Part shown: one piece after another, positions 1 through 7,225 of the stretch
Layout: each line of letters starts with the position of its first letter
How positions within the stretch are numbered: position 1 is the first letter of the stretch
Assembly (NCBI GenBank): GCA_002471345.1
Contig: DKPS01000280.1
Location: forward strand, 62,825 to 87,191
Direction of reading: 5' to 3'
From: Saprospiraceae bacterium UBA7328
GTDB taxonomy: Bacteria; Bacteroidota; Bacteroidia; Chitinophagales; Saprospiraceae
Length of the DNA stretch: 24,367 bases
Made by a program: the position numbers and the translations under genes
The notes under the pieces: model-generated
Database searches by the model: none
The model's input: only the letters and a program-made list of their open reading frames with translations
Told to the model about the DNA's origin: nothing

Positions 1-79
1 TAGCCACATCGAAATGCGTTTGTCGCTGAACCCCACCCTCGAGACAAGAGGGCACGTCTACCGATTTCATCACCTCACA
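1..79 (-). tRNA. Partial tRNA-like gene (class II/Leu-like D-arm), cut by the left edge
   Basis: Read on the minus strand from 79, the order matches a tRNA: a 7-nt acceptor strand (79-73), TG (72-71), a D-arm at 70-54 whose loop AAATCGGTAGA has the length and sequence typical of tRNA-Leu, then a perfect 5-bp anticodon stem (52-48 with 40-36) closing a 7-nt loop, TTGTCTC. Read literally, the anticodon would be GUC (43-45), which belongs to Asp, and position 37 would be U where a purine is usual. The following 35 nt hold a hairpin at 5-18 (5 bp, TTCG loop) rather than a clear T-arm. The T-arm and 3' acceptor would lie outside the window. It could be a real tRNA with a long variable arm, a tRNA-derived RNA or a decayed tRNA. 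A good promoter lies just upstream. Confidence 0.45.
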
Positions 80-114
80 GTATTTAATTATTAGTTCTTC
101 CTTTGAAGACAATA

Positions 115-146
115 CAAATATAGAGTGTATTTCTAAAGTGTTGCAA
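115..146 (-). promoter_or_regulatory. Bacteroidota-type promoter for the tRNA-like gene
   Basis: On the minus strand a TTG at 146-144 is followed, 21 nt later, by TATATTTG at 122-115. This fits the Bacteroidota housekeeping pattern TTG-N17-23-TAnnTTTG. Initiation would fall near 108, about 30 nt before the tRNA-like sequence. It is the best promoter match in the window. Confidence 0.5.
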
Positions 147-185
147 GTTATTCAACAAATTAGATAAATTATTAGATTGTATATA

Positions 186-210
186 ATAATGTGCGCCATT
201 GGCACATAAT
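186..210. repeat. Imperfect palindrome in the spacer before the M23 gene
   Basis: ATAATGTGC (186-194) and GCACATAAT (202-210) are inverted copies with one mismatch, separated by 7 nt. The inner part can also pair as GCC-ATT-GGC (195-203). It sits between the minus-strand promoter and the plus-strand peptidase gene, so it may be an operator or just a chance AT-rich palindrome. The rest of 80-322 shows nothing else I recognise. Confidence 0.25.
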
Positions 211-322
211 ATCAAATTTGTACTATTAAAATCTATGGTAATTTTGAAATATTTTAAATAAAGTTCTCATCAGTATAGATTTTCAATATTCCGTTCAATC
301 TTTTTTCAAAATAAGTCCAGTT

Positions 323-943
323 ATGGGCCCTTCATTTTCTTTGGATGATTTCTTTTTGTTGGATTTAAGCCCCAGAAATAAAAGCTTGCCTGACGTGTCC
401 TTTCCAAGGGCTATGACGAAATATATTAATCAAATGAAAAGAGAAAAAGTTAAGCCATTGGCATATGGAGGTTATTTTGAAAAAAGAAATATCTATCAAA
501 GTCCACTTTTTAAGTCTTCCTTGCCAATAAGAGATATACATCTTGCAATAGATGTATGGACCGATGCTCATACCTCAATTTATGCGCCGATTGATGGAAC
601 TGTGTTTTCTCTGACATACAATAATGGTATACTAGATTATGGTTATACCTTGATCCTTGAGCATAGAATTTATGATGAGTCATTTTATACATTATATGGT
701 CATCTTGGTGCTTCCATCATAGACTTATTACAGGTTGGAATGAATGTTAAATCAGGTCAAATTATAGGTCATCTGGGCGAGGAATCAGAAAATGGAGGAT
801 GGAGCCCACATTTGCATTGTCAAGTGATTTTGAATTTAGAAGGTAACATAGGAGACTTTCCGGGCGTTTGTTCAGAAGGAAAAAGAAGTCATTATAAAGA
901 TAACTGTCCTGATCCTACTTTTTTTATTTTGCCAAAATACTAA
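323..943 (+). CDS. M23-family (LytM-like) metallopeptidase
   Basis: A 206-residue protein of the M23 zinc metallopeptidase fold, the family that cuts cross-links in peptidoglycan. The zinc and catalytic signature is complete: H73-x3-D77 in HLAID, H127 in the YGHL segment, and H163-x-H165 in SPHLHCQV. A Gly-rich strand between (APIDGTV, GQIIGHLG) is typical of the lysostaphin-like barrel. The protein is almost all peptidase domain, and I see no signal peptide, membrane segment or cell-wall-binding domain, so where it acts is unclear. The reading frame is open upstream to a stop at 245-247 but holds no other ATG, GTG or TTG that is clearly better, so the ATG at 323 is used; a longer N-terminus from a rare start codon is possible. 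The next gene, a secreted glycosidase, starts 44 nt downstream, so both may be on one transcript. Confidence 0.8.
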   Translation: MGPSFSLDDFFLLDLSPRNKSLPDVSFPRAMTKYINQMKREKVKPLAYGGYFEKRNIYQSPLFKSSLPIRDIHLAIDVWTDAHTSIYAPIDGTVFSLTYNNGILDYGYTLILEHRIYDESFYTLYGHLGASIIDLLQVGMNVKSGQIIGHLGEESENGGWSPHLHCQVILNLEGNIGDFPGVCSEGKRSHYKDNCPDPTFFILPKY

Positions 944-987
944 GCTCAAATACCAGAAAGCTATTAATCAAAAGAATATCGATTTCA

Positions 988-1995
988 TTGAAAAAATTTG
1001 CTCTAACATTCCTTCTATCTTTCTCGGCTTTTTTTGCTTCGCAAAGTCAATCTAAAATAACAGGTATCACAATGGTGGCTCCTCCTCAGGAATTTGAAAA
1101 GGATCCCATGCCAAGTATCAAAAAAATAAACAGTGAGTGGGTGGCAATAGTGCCTTATGCTTTCATAGCGAGTAATGACGCCACCGTCAGGTTTGGATCT
1201 GATAGACAATGGTGGGGTGAGCGTAAAGAAGGAGTCATAAAAAGCATCCAATTAGCCAAAGCAAATGAATTAAAGATTATGATAAAACCTCAAATCTGGA
1301 TGCATGGTAACTGGATTGGAGAAATGGATTTTGAAGTAGAGGACGACTGGAAAGACTGGGAAGAAAGCTATGAAAGATACATTATGACTTTTGTAGACCT
1401 GGCTATAGACATGGATGTTGAGATGATTTGTGTTGGAACTGAAATCGAAATTGCTTCTAAAAAGAGGGAGTCATATTGGCGTAAATTGATATCTAAAATT
1501 AGAGAAAAGTACAATGGTGAGATCACGTATTCTTCTAATTGGGACAGTTATAAAAATATTCCATTTTGGGATGCTTTGGACTATATTGGAATCAGTGCAT
1601 ATTTTCCGCTATCAGAAGCTATCACTCCAAATGTATATTACCTTAAGTATAAATGGGGAGGAGTAAAAAAGCGTTTGAAAAAATTTAGTAAACATCATAA
1701 TAAACCCATTCTCTTTACCGAATATGGATACCTTTCAGTAGATGGATGTGCATATAAAACTTGGGAATTGGAGAAAAAAAGAAGAGAATTGCCAGCTAAT
1801 GAAAAGGCTCAATCTAATGCTTTGGAGGCACTTTACAGTTCGTTTTGGGATGAAAGCTGGTGGGCAGGAGGTTTCTTGTGGAAATGGTATCCAAATGGTG
1901 TGGCGCAAGAAGGCAGAAGAGCTAAAGACTATACACCACAAGGAAAAATGTCTGAAAGAACTATAAAGAAGTGGTACCAAAAATCGATGAAGTGA
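988..1995 (+). CDS. GH113-like glycoside hydrolase (beta-mannanase type), secreted
   Basis: A 335-residue TIM-barrel glycosidase resembling family GH113, whose characterised members are beta-1,4-mannanases. The acid/base glutamate fits E152 in CVGTEIE and the nucleophile fits E245 in LFTEYGY; both sit at the spacing expected for this clan-A retaining family. Tryptophan-rich strands (QWWGERK near 74-80, WWAGGFLWKWYP near 291-302) would line the sugar site. Residues 1-20 form a signal peptide, so it acts in the periplasm or outside. The start is TTG at 988, chosen because it gives the complete signal peptide and no ATG precedes it in frame. The stop codon overlaps the panC start (TGATG), which suggests coupled translation despite unrelated functions. 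The substrate is uncertain: many GH113-like proteins of Bacteroidota are uncharacterised. Confidence 0.78.
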   Translation: MKKFALTFLLSFSAFFASQSQSKITGITMVAPPQEFEKDPMPSIKKINSEWVAIVPYAFIASNDATVRFGSDRQWWGERKEGVIKSIQLAKANELKIMIKPQIWMHGNWIGEMDFEVEDDWKDWEESYERYIMTFVDLAIDMDVEMICVGTEIEIASKKRESYWRKLISKIREKYNGEITYSSNWDSYKNIPFWDALDYIGISAYFPLSEAITPNVYYLKYKWGGVKKRLKKFSKHHNKPILFTEYGYLSVDGCAYKTWELEKKRRELPANEKAQSNALEALYSSFWDESWWAGGFLWKWYPNGVAQEGRRAKDYTPQGKMSERTIKKWYQKSMK

Positions 1996-2846
1996 TGAAG
2001 GTGATTCGAACCATAAAAGATATCCAGAGAGAACTAAATGAAAGGAGAAAGGAAGGTAAAACCATTGGTTTCAGTCCTACAATGGGAGCCTTGCACAATG
2101 GACATTCCTCGTTGATAGCCCAGAGTATAGAAAATGATGATATAAGCGTATGCAGCATTTTCGTAAATCCAACTCAGTTTAATGAAAAATCTGATCTGGA
2201 AAAATATCCGAGAAATTTAGAATCTGATATGAAAATTCTAGATGAAATTGGATGTGATATTCTCTTTGCACCGACTGCCGAAGAAGTATATCCACCTGAT
2301 TTTGTGTCATTCTCAATGGACCTGAGTGGACTTGATGATTTAATGGAAGGAAAGAAAAGGCCTGGACATTTTGCTGGAATGATAGAAGTTGTGCATAGAT
2401 TATTAGAAATAGTAGATCCTGAGCATATTTATATGGGCCAAAAAGATTTTCAGCAATTTTCCATAGTAGACTATATGCTTAAAACTGAAAGAATGAAGAC
2501 AGAGCTTGTTGTCTGCCCTATTGTCAGAGAGGAAGATGGTTTAGCTATGAGCAGTCGGAATACAAGGCTTGAACCCAATATCCGCAAACGCGCCTCTAAT
2601 ATTTATAAAACTCTAAAAGCGTCCAAAGATTGGTTAAAATATATACCTGTGAAATACGCGGTGGACAAAGCTATGAATGCCTTAGATATTTCAGATTTCG
2701 AGCCGGAGTATTTCGAAATTGTTGATGGATTTACCCTCAAAGGAATTGAAGACTATAGGAAATCTGATTATGTTGTAGCTTGTACTGCTGTATGGGCAGG
2801 AGATGTGCGCCTTATAGATAATATGATATATAAGAAGGACTCATAA
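1995..2846 (+). CDS. panC: Pantothenate synthetase
   Basis: PanC joins pantoate and beta-alanine with ATP to give pantothenate, the CoA precursor, in the cytoplasm. The 283-residue length is normal. The nucleotidyltransferase HIGH-like motif is at 28-37 (PTMGALHNGH, H34 and H37), the GQKDFQQ motif with K150 follows, and the KMSKS-equivalent AMSSRN lies at 184-189. The start is placed at the ATG at 1995 because it gives the usual family N-terminus (MKVIRTIKDIQ); an in-frame ATG 24 nt upstream lies within the glycosidase gene and adds eight residues with no family match. The ATG shares its A with the preceding stop. In several Bacteroidota panD follows directly; here it does not. Confidence 0.96.
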   Translation: MKVIRTIKDIQRELNERRKEGKTIGFSPTMGALHNGHSSLIAQSIENDDISVCSIFVNPTQFNEKSDLEKYPRNLESDMKILDEIGCDILFAPTAEEVYPPDFVSFSMDLSGLDDLMEGKKRPGHFAGMIEVVHRLLEIVDPEHIYMGQKDFQQFSIVDYMLKTERMKTELVVCPIVREEDGLAMSSRNTRLEPNIRKRASNIYKTLKASKDWLKYIPVKYAVDKAMNALDISDFEPEYFEIVDGFTLKGIEDYRKSDYVVACTAVWAGDVRLIDNMIYKKDS

Positions 2847-2899
2847 TGTTTCAGCAAATAGGCCTATTTTTGAACATTCATTCCGCTTAATTCTCTTAT

Positions 2900-3943
2900 T
2901 TGAAAATATCTTTAAAGGACATTATCCAACTTATCTTATTTACCTCTATAGGGGCATTTATTTTATATCTTTTATGGAGTTCTCAGACAGCTGCATATGC
3001 TGAAGAATGCACTATTCAAGGAATCGCATCTACTGATTGTAGCTTGTCAAATAAATTGATTCAGGATTACAAATCATGCAGCCCATTTTGGCTTGTTGTC
3101 GTTTGTGTTATGTTCATGATGAGTAATGTGTTGAGAGCTTTGAGGTGGCAGCAATTACTTGCTCCTTTAGGTATTCGAACTAAATTCTATAATGCCTTTT
3201 TTACTACTATGGTAGGATATTTTGTCAATTTAGGAGTGCCGAGAAGTGGAGAGTTTGCAAGAGGGGCATTAATGGCAAAATATGAAAAAAAGCCATTTGA
3301 AAAAATCTTCGGGACTATCATTTTGGATCGGACTATTGATGTGTTATCTCTTCTGATAATGTTGGGACTTGGCTTTGTGTTTTGTTTTGATCAGCTCTGG
3401 ACATACATTGACGAGAAAGCTCCTAATTTAATGGAGAGCTTACCAATGTATATTGCAGTCTTTGTTGTTCTAGGCATAACTGGTCTGGTTTCGTTGATTT
3501 ACTTTTTAAGAAGTACAAAAGACACCTCTAATGCATTTTTGGCAAAGGTTAATTCAGTTATTAATGGACTTCTAGATGGAATAAAGAGTATAAAAGAAGT
3601 GAAGAACATCCCTTTGTTTATCTTTTATAGTATCGGAATTTGGACATGTTATTACCTCATGAATTATCTGATGTTTTTTGCTTACCCACCTACCTCGCAT
3701 TTGGGACCACTTCAAGGCCTTCTTGTATTTGACTTTGGGGCTATAGGAATGGTATTCCCTTCTCCAGGGGGAATGGGTACATATCATGCTATGATAATGG
3801 AAGCTCTAAAAGTGACCGGTGTCGATAATTTAAGTGGGTTTTCATTTGCAATGATCCTCTTTTTCACTATTAATATGTTTTGTAATATTCTCTTTGGTCT
3901 AATGGGATTGGTGCTCCTTCCAATTTTAAATGGGAAAAAGTGA
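2900..3943 (+). CDS. Flippase-like / LPG-synthase TM-domain membrane protein
   Basis: A 347-residue polytopic inner-membrane protein of the lysylphosphatidylglycerol synthase TM-region family (YbhN/UPF0104-like). About eight hydrophobic segments are visible, beginning at residues 8-27. Family signatures include GVPRSGEFARG near 112-122 and the PSPGGMGTYH loop in the C-terminal half. Members lacking the cytoplasmic aminoacyl-transferase domain, as here, are often described as putative lipid flippases; the substrate is unknown. The start is TTG at 2900: an in-frame TAA at 2888-2890 excludes anything longer and the next Met is inside the membrane region. The stop overlaps the rfaE2 start by 4 nt (GTGA), implying translational coupling with an LPS-precursor gene. 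Confidence 0.85.
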   Translation: MKISLKDIIQLILFTSIGAFILYLLWSSQTAAYAEECTIQGIASTDCSLSNKLIQDYKSCSPFWLVVVCVMFMMSNVLRALRWQQLLAPLGIRTKFYNAFFTTMVGYFVNLGVPRSGEFARGALMAKYEKKPFEKIFGTIILDRTIDVLSLLIMLGLGFVFCFDQLWTYIDEKAPNLMESLPMYIAVFVVLGITGLVSLIYFLRSTKDTSNAFLAKVNSVINGLLDGIKSIKEVKNIPLFIFYSIGIWTCYYLMNYLMFFAYPPTSHLGPLQGLLVFDFGAIGMVFPSPGGMGTYHAMIMEALKVTGVDNLSGFSFAMILFFTINMFCNILFGLMGLVLLPILNGKK

Positions 3944-4419
3944 TTCCTATTATCATCTATAACAATGTTGACCATGCTCTTCCAATAATTCAAAAATGGA
4001 AATCAAAGAAGCAAAAAGTGGCTTTTACAAATGGATGTTTTGATATCCTTCATAAGGGGCATGTTGAGTATTTACAAAAAAGTAAGTCTAAAGTTGATCG
4101 ATTGATTGTTGGAATTAATAGTGATTATTCAGTAAGACTATTAAAAGGAAATACTAGGCCCATTCAAGATCAAAATAGCAGAGCGTCCATTATTGCAGCT
4201 TTATCGAGTGTAGACATGGTGATCATTTTTGATGAAAAGACTCCCTTAGAACTTATAATTAAAATAAATCCTGATGTAATTATAAAGGGAGGGGACTATA
4301 GTGAAGAAGAAATGATAGGAAGAGAACATGTATTATCTTATGGCGGTGAAGTGATGATTATTCCATTTGAACAAGGGTATTCTACGTCAGGAATTATTGA
4401 ACAAATAAAAAATCTTTAG
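3940..4419 (+). CDS. rfaE2: D-glycero-beta-D-manno-heptose 1-phosphate adenylyltransferase
   Basis: A 159-residue cytidylyltransferase-fold enzyme equivalent to the C-terminal (E2) half of HldE. It transfers AMP from ATP to heptose 1-phosphate, making ADP-heptose for the LPS core. The nucleotide-binding motif is TNGCFDILHKGHVEYL at 30-45 with the HxGH pair H38 and H41; VGINSDYSV and the C-terminal STSGII motif are also conserved. The kinase half is not fused and is not in this window, so it should be encoded elsewhere. The start is GTG at 3940, overlapping the upstream stop by 4 nt. The Nif3 gene begins 15 nt downstream. Confidence 0.92.
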   Translation: MIPIIIYNNVDHALPIIQKWKSKKQKVAFTNGCFDILHKGHVEYLQKSKSKVDRLIVGINSDYSVRLLKGNTRPIQDQNSRASIIAALSSVDMVIIFDEKTPLELIIKINPDVIIKGGDYSEEEMIGREHVLSYGGEVMIIPFEQGYSTSGIIEQIKNL

Positions 4420-4434
4420 AATCAAGGATTAATT

Positions 4435-5229
4435 ATGATACTCAAAGAAATTACAGATTATCTAGAAAAGGTTGCACCTCTATCTCTGCAGGAGAGTTAT
4501 GACAATGCCGGATTGCTAATAGGCAATGAAGAGATGGAAGTGACTGGGGTGCTTTGTACATTAGATTCTACCGAGGACGTATTGGATGAAGCCATCTCGT
4601 TAGGATATAACCTTATAGTTGCTCATCATCCTATTATTTTTGGAGGGATTCAGAAGTTTTCTAATTACTATGTACATCGTGTTATAAAGAAGGCAATAAA
4701 AAATGATATTGCTATATACGCTATTCATACAAATTTAGACAATGTTCTGAAAGGTGGGGTAAATGAAAATATTGCAAAAACATTAGGATTAAATCATCTT
4801 ACCATTTTACGATCAAAAGTAAATCCACAATTTTCTGATAGAGAAATTGGAAGTGGAATTGTCGGTTCTTTTGAGCAACCCATAAGTGAAAAAGAAGTGA
4901 TGGATATCTTGAAATCAAAACTATCATGTGAGGTGATAAAGCACACTAATCTCCTAGATAGGAATGTTCAGAAGATGGCTATATGTGGGGGTTCTGGTAG
5001 TTTTTTATTGAAAGATGCCATGAAGACAGGGGCAGATATATTTTTAACTTCAGATTTCAAGTATCACGAATTTTTTGATGCGGATAGTAAAATCGTAATT
5101 ATGGATATTGGTCATTATGAAACCGAGCATTTGACTAAGATTTTATTATCCGAGATTCTTTGTGATAAATTTCATAATTTTGCGGCCCAATATTCAAAAT
5201 TGAATACTAATCCCGTTAATTATTATTAA
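4435..5229 (+). CDS. Nif3-like dinuclear metal-centre protein
   Basis: A 264-residue member of the Nif3/YbgI (GTP cyclohydrolase I type 2-like) family. These form hexameric rings with a two-metal site; their physiological reaction is not settled. All metal-ligand motifs are present: H64-H65 in AHHP, D102 in HTNLDN, and H227 with E231 in GHYETE. The length corresponds to the short form; many Bacteroidota and Firmicutes members carry an extra PII-like domain in the middle that would give about 360-370 residues, and that insert is absent here. The next gene, a zinc-ribbon coiled-coil protein, is a frequent neighbour of Nif3 and starts 9 nt after this stop. Confidence 0.92.
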   Translation: MILKEITDYLEKVAPLSLQESYDNAGLLIGNEEMEVTGVLCTLDSTEDVLDEAISLGYNLIVAHHPIIFGGIQKFSNYYVHRVIKKAIKNDIAIYAIHTNLDNVLKGGVNENIAKTLGLNHLTILRSKVNPQFSDREIGSGIVGSFEQPISEKEVMDILKSKLSCEVIKHTNLLDRNVQKMAICGGSGSFLLKDAMKTGADIFLTSDFKYHEFFDADSKIVIMDIGHYETEHLTKILLSEILCDKFHNFAAQYSKLNTNPVNYY

Positions 5230-5238
5230 GAATTCAAT

Positions 5239-5994
5239 ATGGCGAAAGCGGCAGTTAAGTCTAATAAAGAGATAATCGAATCATTGTACAGGTTACAATT
5301 AGTAGATTCTAAAATAGATGAAATCCAAATCATGAAGGGAGAACTACCTATTGAGGTGAGTGACCTAGAAGATGAGATCGCAGGATTAGAAAAGAGAACA
5401 GATAGACTTCAATCTACTGTTGAGGAGATCAAAAATGAAATTGCCCGTCATGAGGCTAACATTAAGGAATCGGATATTCTTGTTGAAAGATATAATAAGC
5501 AACTCGATGAAGTAAAGAACAACAGAGAGTATAATGCCCTTTCTAAAGAAATAGAACTTCAAAAATTGGAAGTTCAGTTATCAGAAAAGAAAATCAAGGA
5601 AACAGGAGTAAAACTTGAAACAAAACAAGAAACTCTGACAGCTACAAGTGATAAACTAGATGCAAGGAAAAAAGATTTAGAACAAAAGAAAGTAGAACTT
5701 GAGAAAATTCTTGAAAAGACTAATAAGGAAGAGAAAAAACTCAATAACGAGTCTAAAAAAGCACAAGCAGATATTGAAGAAAGACTATTAATTTCTTACA
5801 AAAGGATAAGAGAGAGATATAGAAATGGACTTGCTGTAGTTACAATAAAGAGAGATGCATGTGGTGGGTGTTTTAATAGAATTCCACCTCAAATTAAAAT
5901 TGAGATCGGATTGTATAAAGATACTTTAGCTTGTGAACATTGTGGAAGAGTGTTAATCGACGATGACCTTGCTGCTAAGGTTGCAGGAAAGTAA
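5239..5994 (+). CDS. C4-type zinc-ribbon coiled-coil protein (CT398/DUF164-like)
   Basis: A 251-residue protein with a long antiparallel coiled coil (about residues 25-185, very rich in Glu, Lys and Leu) followed by a four-cysteine zinc ribbon: C208-x2-C211 and C232-x2-C235. This architecture is that of the family including Chlamydia CT398 and Helicobacter HP0958. Some members bind sigma-54 or secretion and flagellar components, but no role can be assigned here. It lies 9 nt after Nif3, an arrangement seen widely. It is the last gene of the plus-strand group and is followed by a strong hairpin terminator. Confidence 0.88.
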   Translation: MAKAAVKSNKEIIESLYRLQLVDSKIDEIQIMKGELPIEVSDLEDEIAGLEKRTDRLQSTVEEIKNEIARHEANIKESDILVERYNKQLDEVKNNREYNALSKEIELQKLEVQLSEKKIKETGVKLETKQETLTATSDKLDARKKDLEQKKVELEKILEKTNKEEKKLNNESKKAQADIEERLLISYKRIRERYRNGLAVVTIKRDACGGCFNRIPPQIKIEIGLYKDTLACEHCGRVLIDDDLAAKVAGK

Positions 5995-6010
5995 TTTCTG
6001 AAAGCGATAG

Positions 6011-6051
6011 ATAATATAAAAGGACAGCATATTGCTGTCCTTTTATATTAT
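6011..6051. terminator. Bidirectional intrinsic terminator
   Basis: A perfect 18-bp inverted repeat (6011-6028 with 6034-6051) closes a 5-nt loop, ATATT. The core AAAAGGACAGC / GCTGTCCTTTT gives a GC-containing stem flanked by A and T runs on both sides, so it can terminate transcripts from either direction. It separates the convergent zinc-ribbon gene and tgt. Confidence 0.9.
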
Positions 6052-6094
6052 TAGTATTGGTAGAAAGAATATGCACAGTTCTTTCTATGCATAT

Positions 6095-7225
6095 CTATAA
6101 TCTCGTTTGCACTTTTTTTACCATTTCGGTTTTCCATTTCAAGAAACATCCTTCTCTAATCTTTTCTCTCGCCATTTCCATTAGTTCCAAATAAAAAGTG
6201 AGGTTATGCAATGTGGCCATTTGTAGGCCCAGCATTTCATTGGTGTGGATAAGATGACGTAAGTAGGCTTTTGTGTGGTTGTTGCTGGTATAACAGTTTA
6301 TATTTTTATCTATAGGACTGAGATCTTCTTTCCATTTGGCATTCTTAATATTGATAATTCCTTCAGAAGTAAAAAGTAATCCATGTCGTGCATTACGAGT
6401 AGGCATAACGCAATCAAACATGTCTATTCCGAGAGCTATACATTCCAAAAGGTTGGCAGGTGTACCAACACCCATAAGATATCTTGGTTTTCTTATGGGT
6501 AAAATCGCTGTTACCACTTCTGTCATTTCGTACATCTCTTCGGCTGGTTCACCTACTGATAGACCTCCAATAGCATATATTAGTGCTTCGTGATCGCTGC
6601 ATGCCTTTGCTGAGTCTTTTCTAAGATCTGTATAAGTGCTGCCTTGCACAATTGGTGCTAAAGTTTGAAAATAGTCATAATTGTGGTCTGTACTATGAAA
6701 TCGATCCAAGCATCTTTTTAACCATCTATGAGTCATGTTCATAGATCTTTTAGCGTATTCATATTCACAAGGATAAGGAGTGCATTCATCAAAGGCCATG
6801 ATAATATCTGCGCCTATTACCCTTTGAATGTCAGTTGCTATTTCAGGTGAGAGTACATGTTTTGAACCATCGATATGAGATTTAAAAGATACTCCCTCTT
6901 CAGTGATTTTACGCATATTACTCAGACTGTATACCTGATATCCTCCACTGTCTGTGAGTATTGGCCCATCCCATCCTATAAATTTGTGAAGCCCTCCGGC
7001 TTTTTCTATTAAATCAATACCAGGTCTCAAATAGAGATGATAAGTATTGCCTAATATAATCTGAGCCTTTATGTCATTTTTGAGTTGACTTTGGTAGATT
7101 CCTTTTACAGTCCCTTGAGTCCCGACAGGCATAAAAATAGGTGTCTCTATTTCACCATGATCAGTTTGTAGTTTGCCTGTTCGAGCCTGACTATTCTCAC
7201 ATTTCTTTTCAATTGTAAAATTCAT
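6095..7225 (-). CDS. tgt: tRNA-guanine transglycosylase (queuosine pathway)
   Basis: Tgt swaps guanine 34 of GUN-anticodon tRNAs (Asp, Asn, His, Tyr) for preQ1. The 376-residue length is normal. Active-site regions are intact: D92 in TDSGGYQV, the AFDECTPYP segment with D146, and the nucleophile region GIDMFDCVMPTRNARHG with D271. The structural zinc site is not. The usual C-x-C-x2-C...H reads I309, C311, S314 and H340, so two of four ligands are missing while the surrounding fold motif AYLRHL is conserved. The gene starts inside the rodA stop (4-nt ATGA overlap), so it is the last gene of the deoC-SPOR-rodA-tgt run and ends at the bidirectional terminator. Confidence 0.95.
   Translation of the reverse strand: MNFTIEKKCENSQARTGKLQTDHGEIETPIFMPVGTQGTVKGIYQSQLKNDIKAQIILGNTYHLYLRPGIDLIEKAGGLHKFIGWDGPILTDSGGYQVYSLSNMRKITEEGVSFKSHIDGSKHVLSPEIATDIQRVIGADIIMAFDECTPYPCEYEYAKRSMNMTHRWLKRCLDRFHSTDHNYDYFQTLAPIVQGSTYTDLRKDSAKACSDHEALIYAIGGLSVGEPAEEMYEMTEVVTAILPIRKPRYLMGVGTPANLLECIALGIDMFDCVMPTRNARHGLLFTSEGIINIKNAKWKEDLSPIDKNINCYTSNNHTKAYLRHLIHTNEMLGLQMATLHNLTFYLELMEMAREKIREGCFLKWKTEMVKKVQTRL

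Noticed and set aside
1971..1995. An ATG at 1971 as the panC start
   Set aside because: It would place 24 nt inside the glycosidase gene and add eight residues unlike any PanC N-terminus; the ATG at 1995 fits the family.
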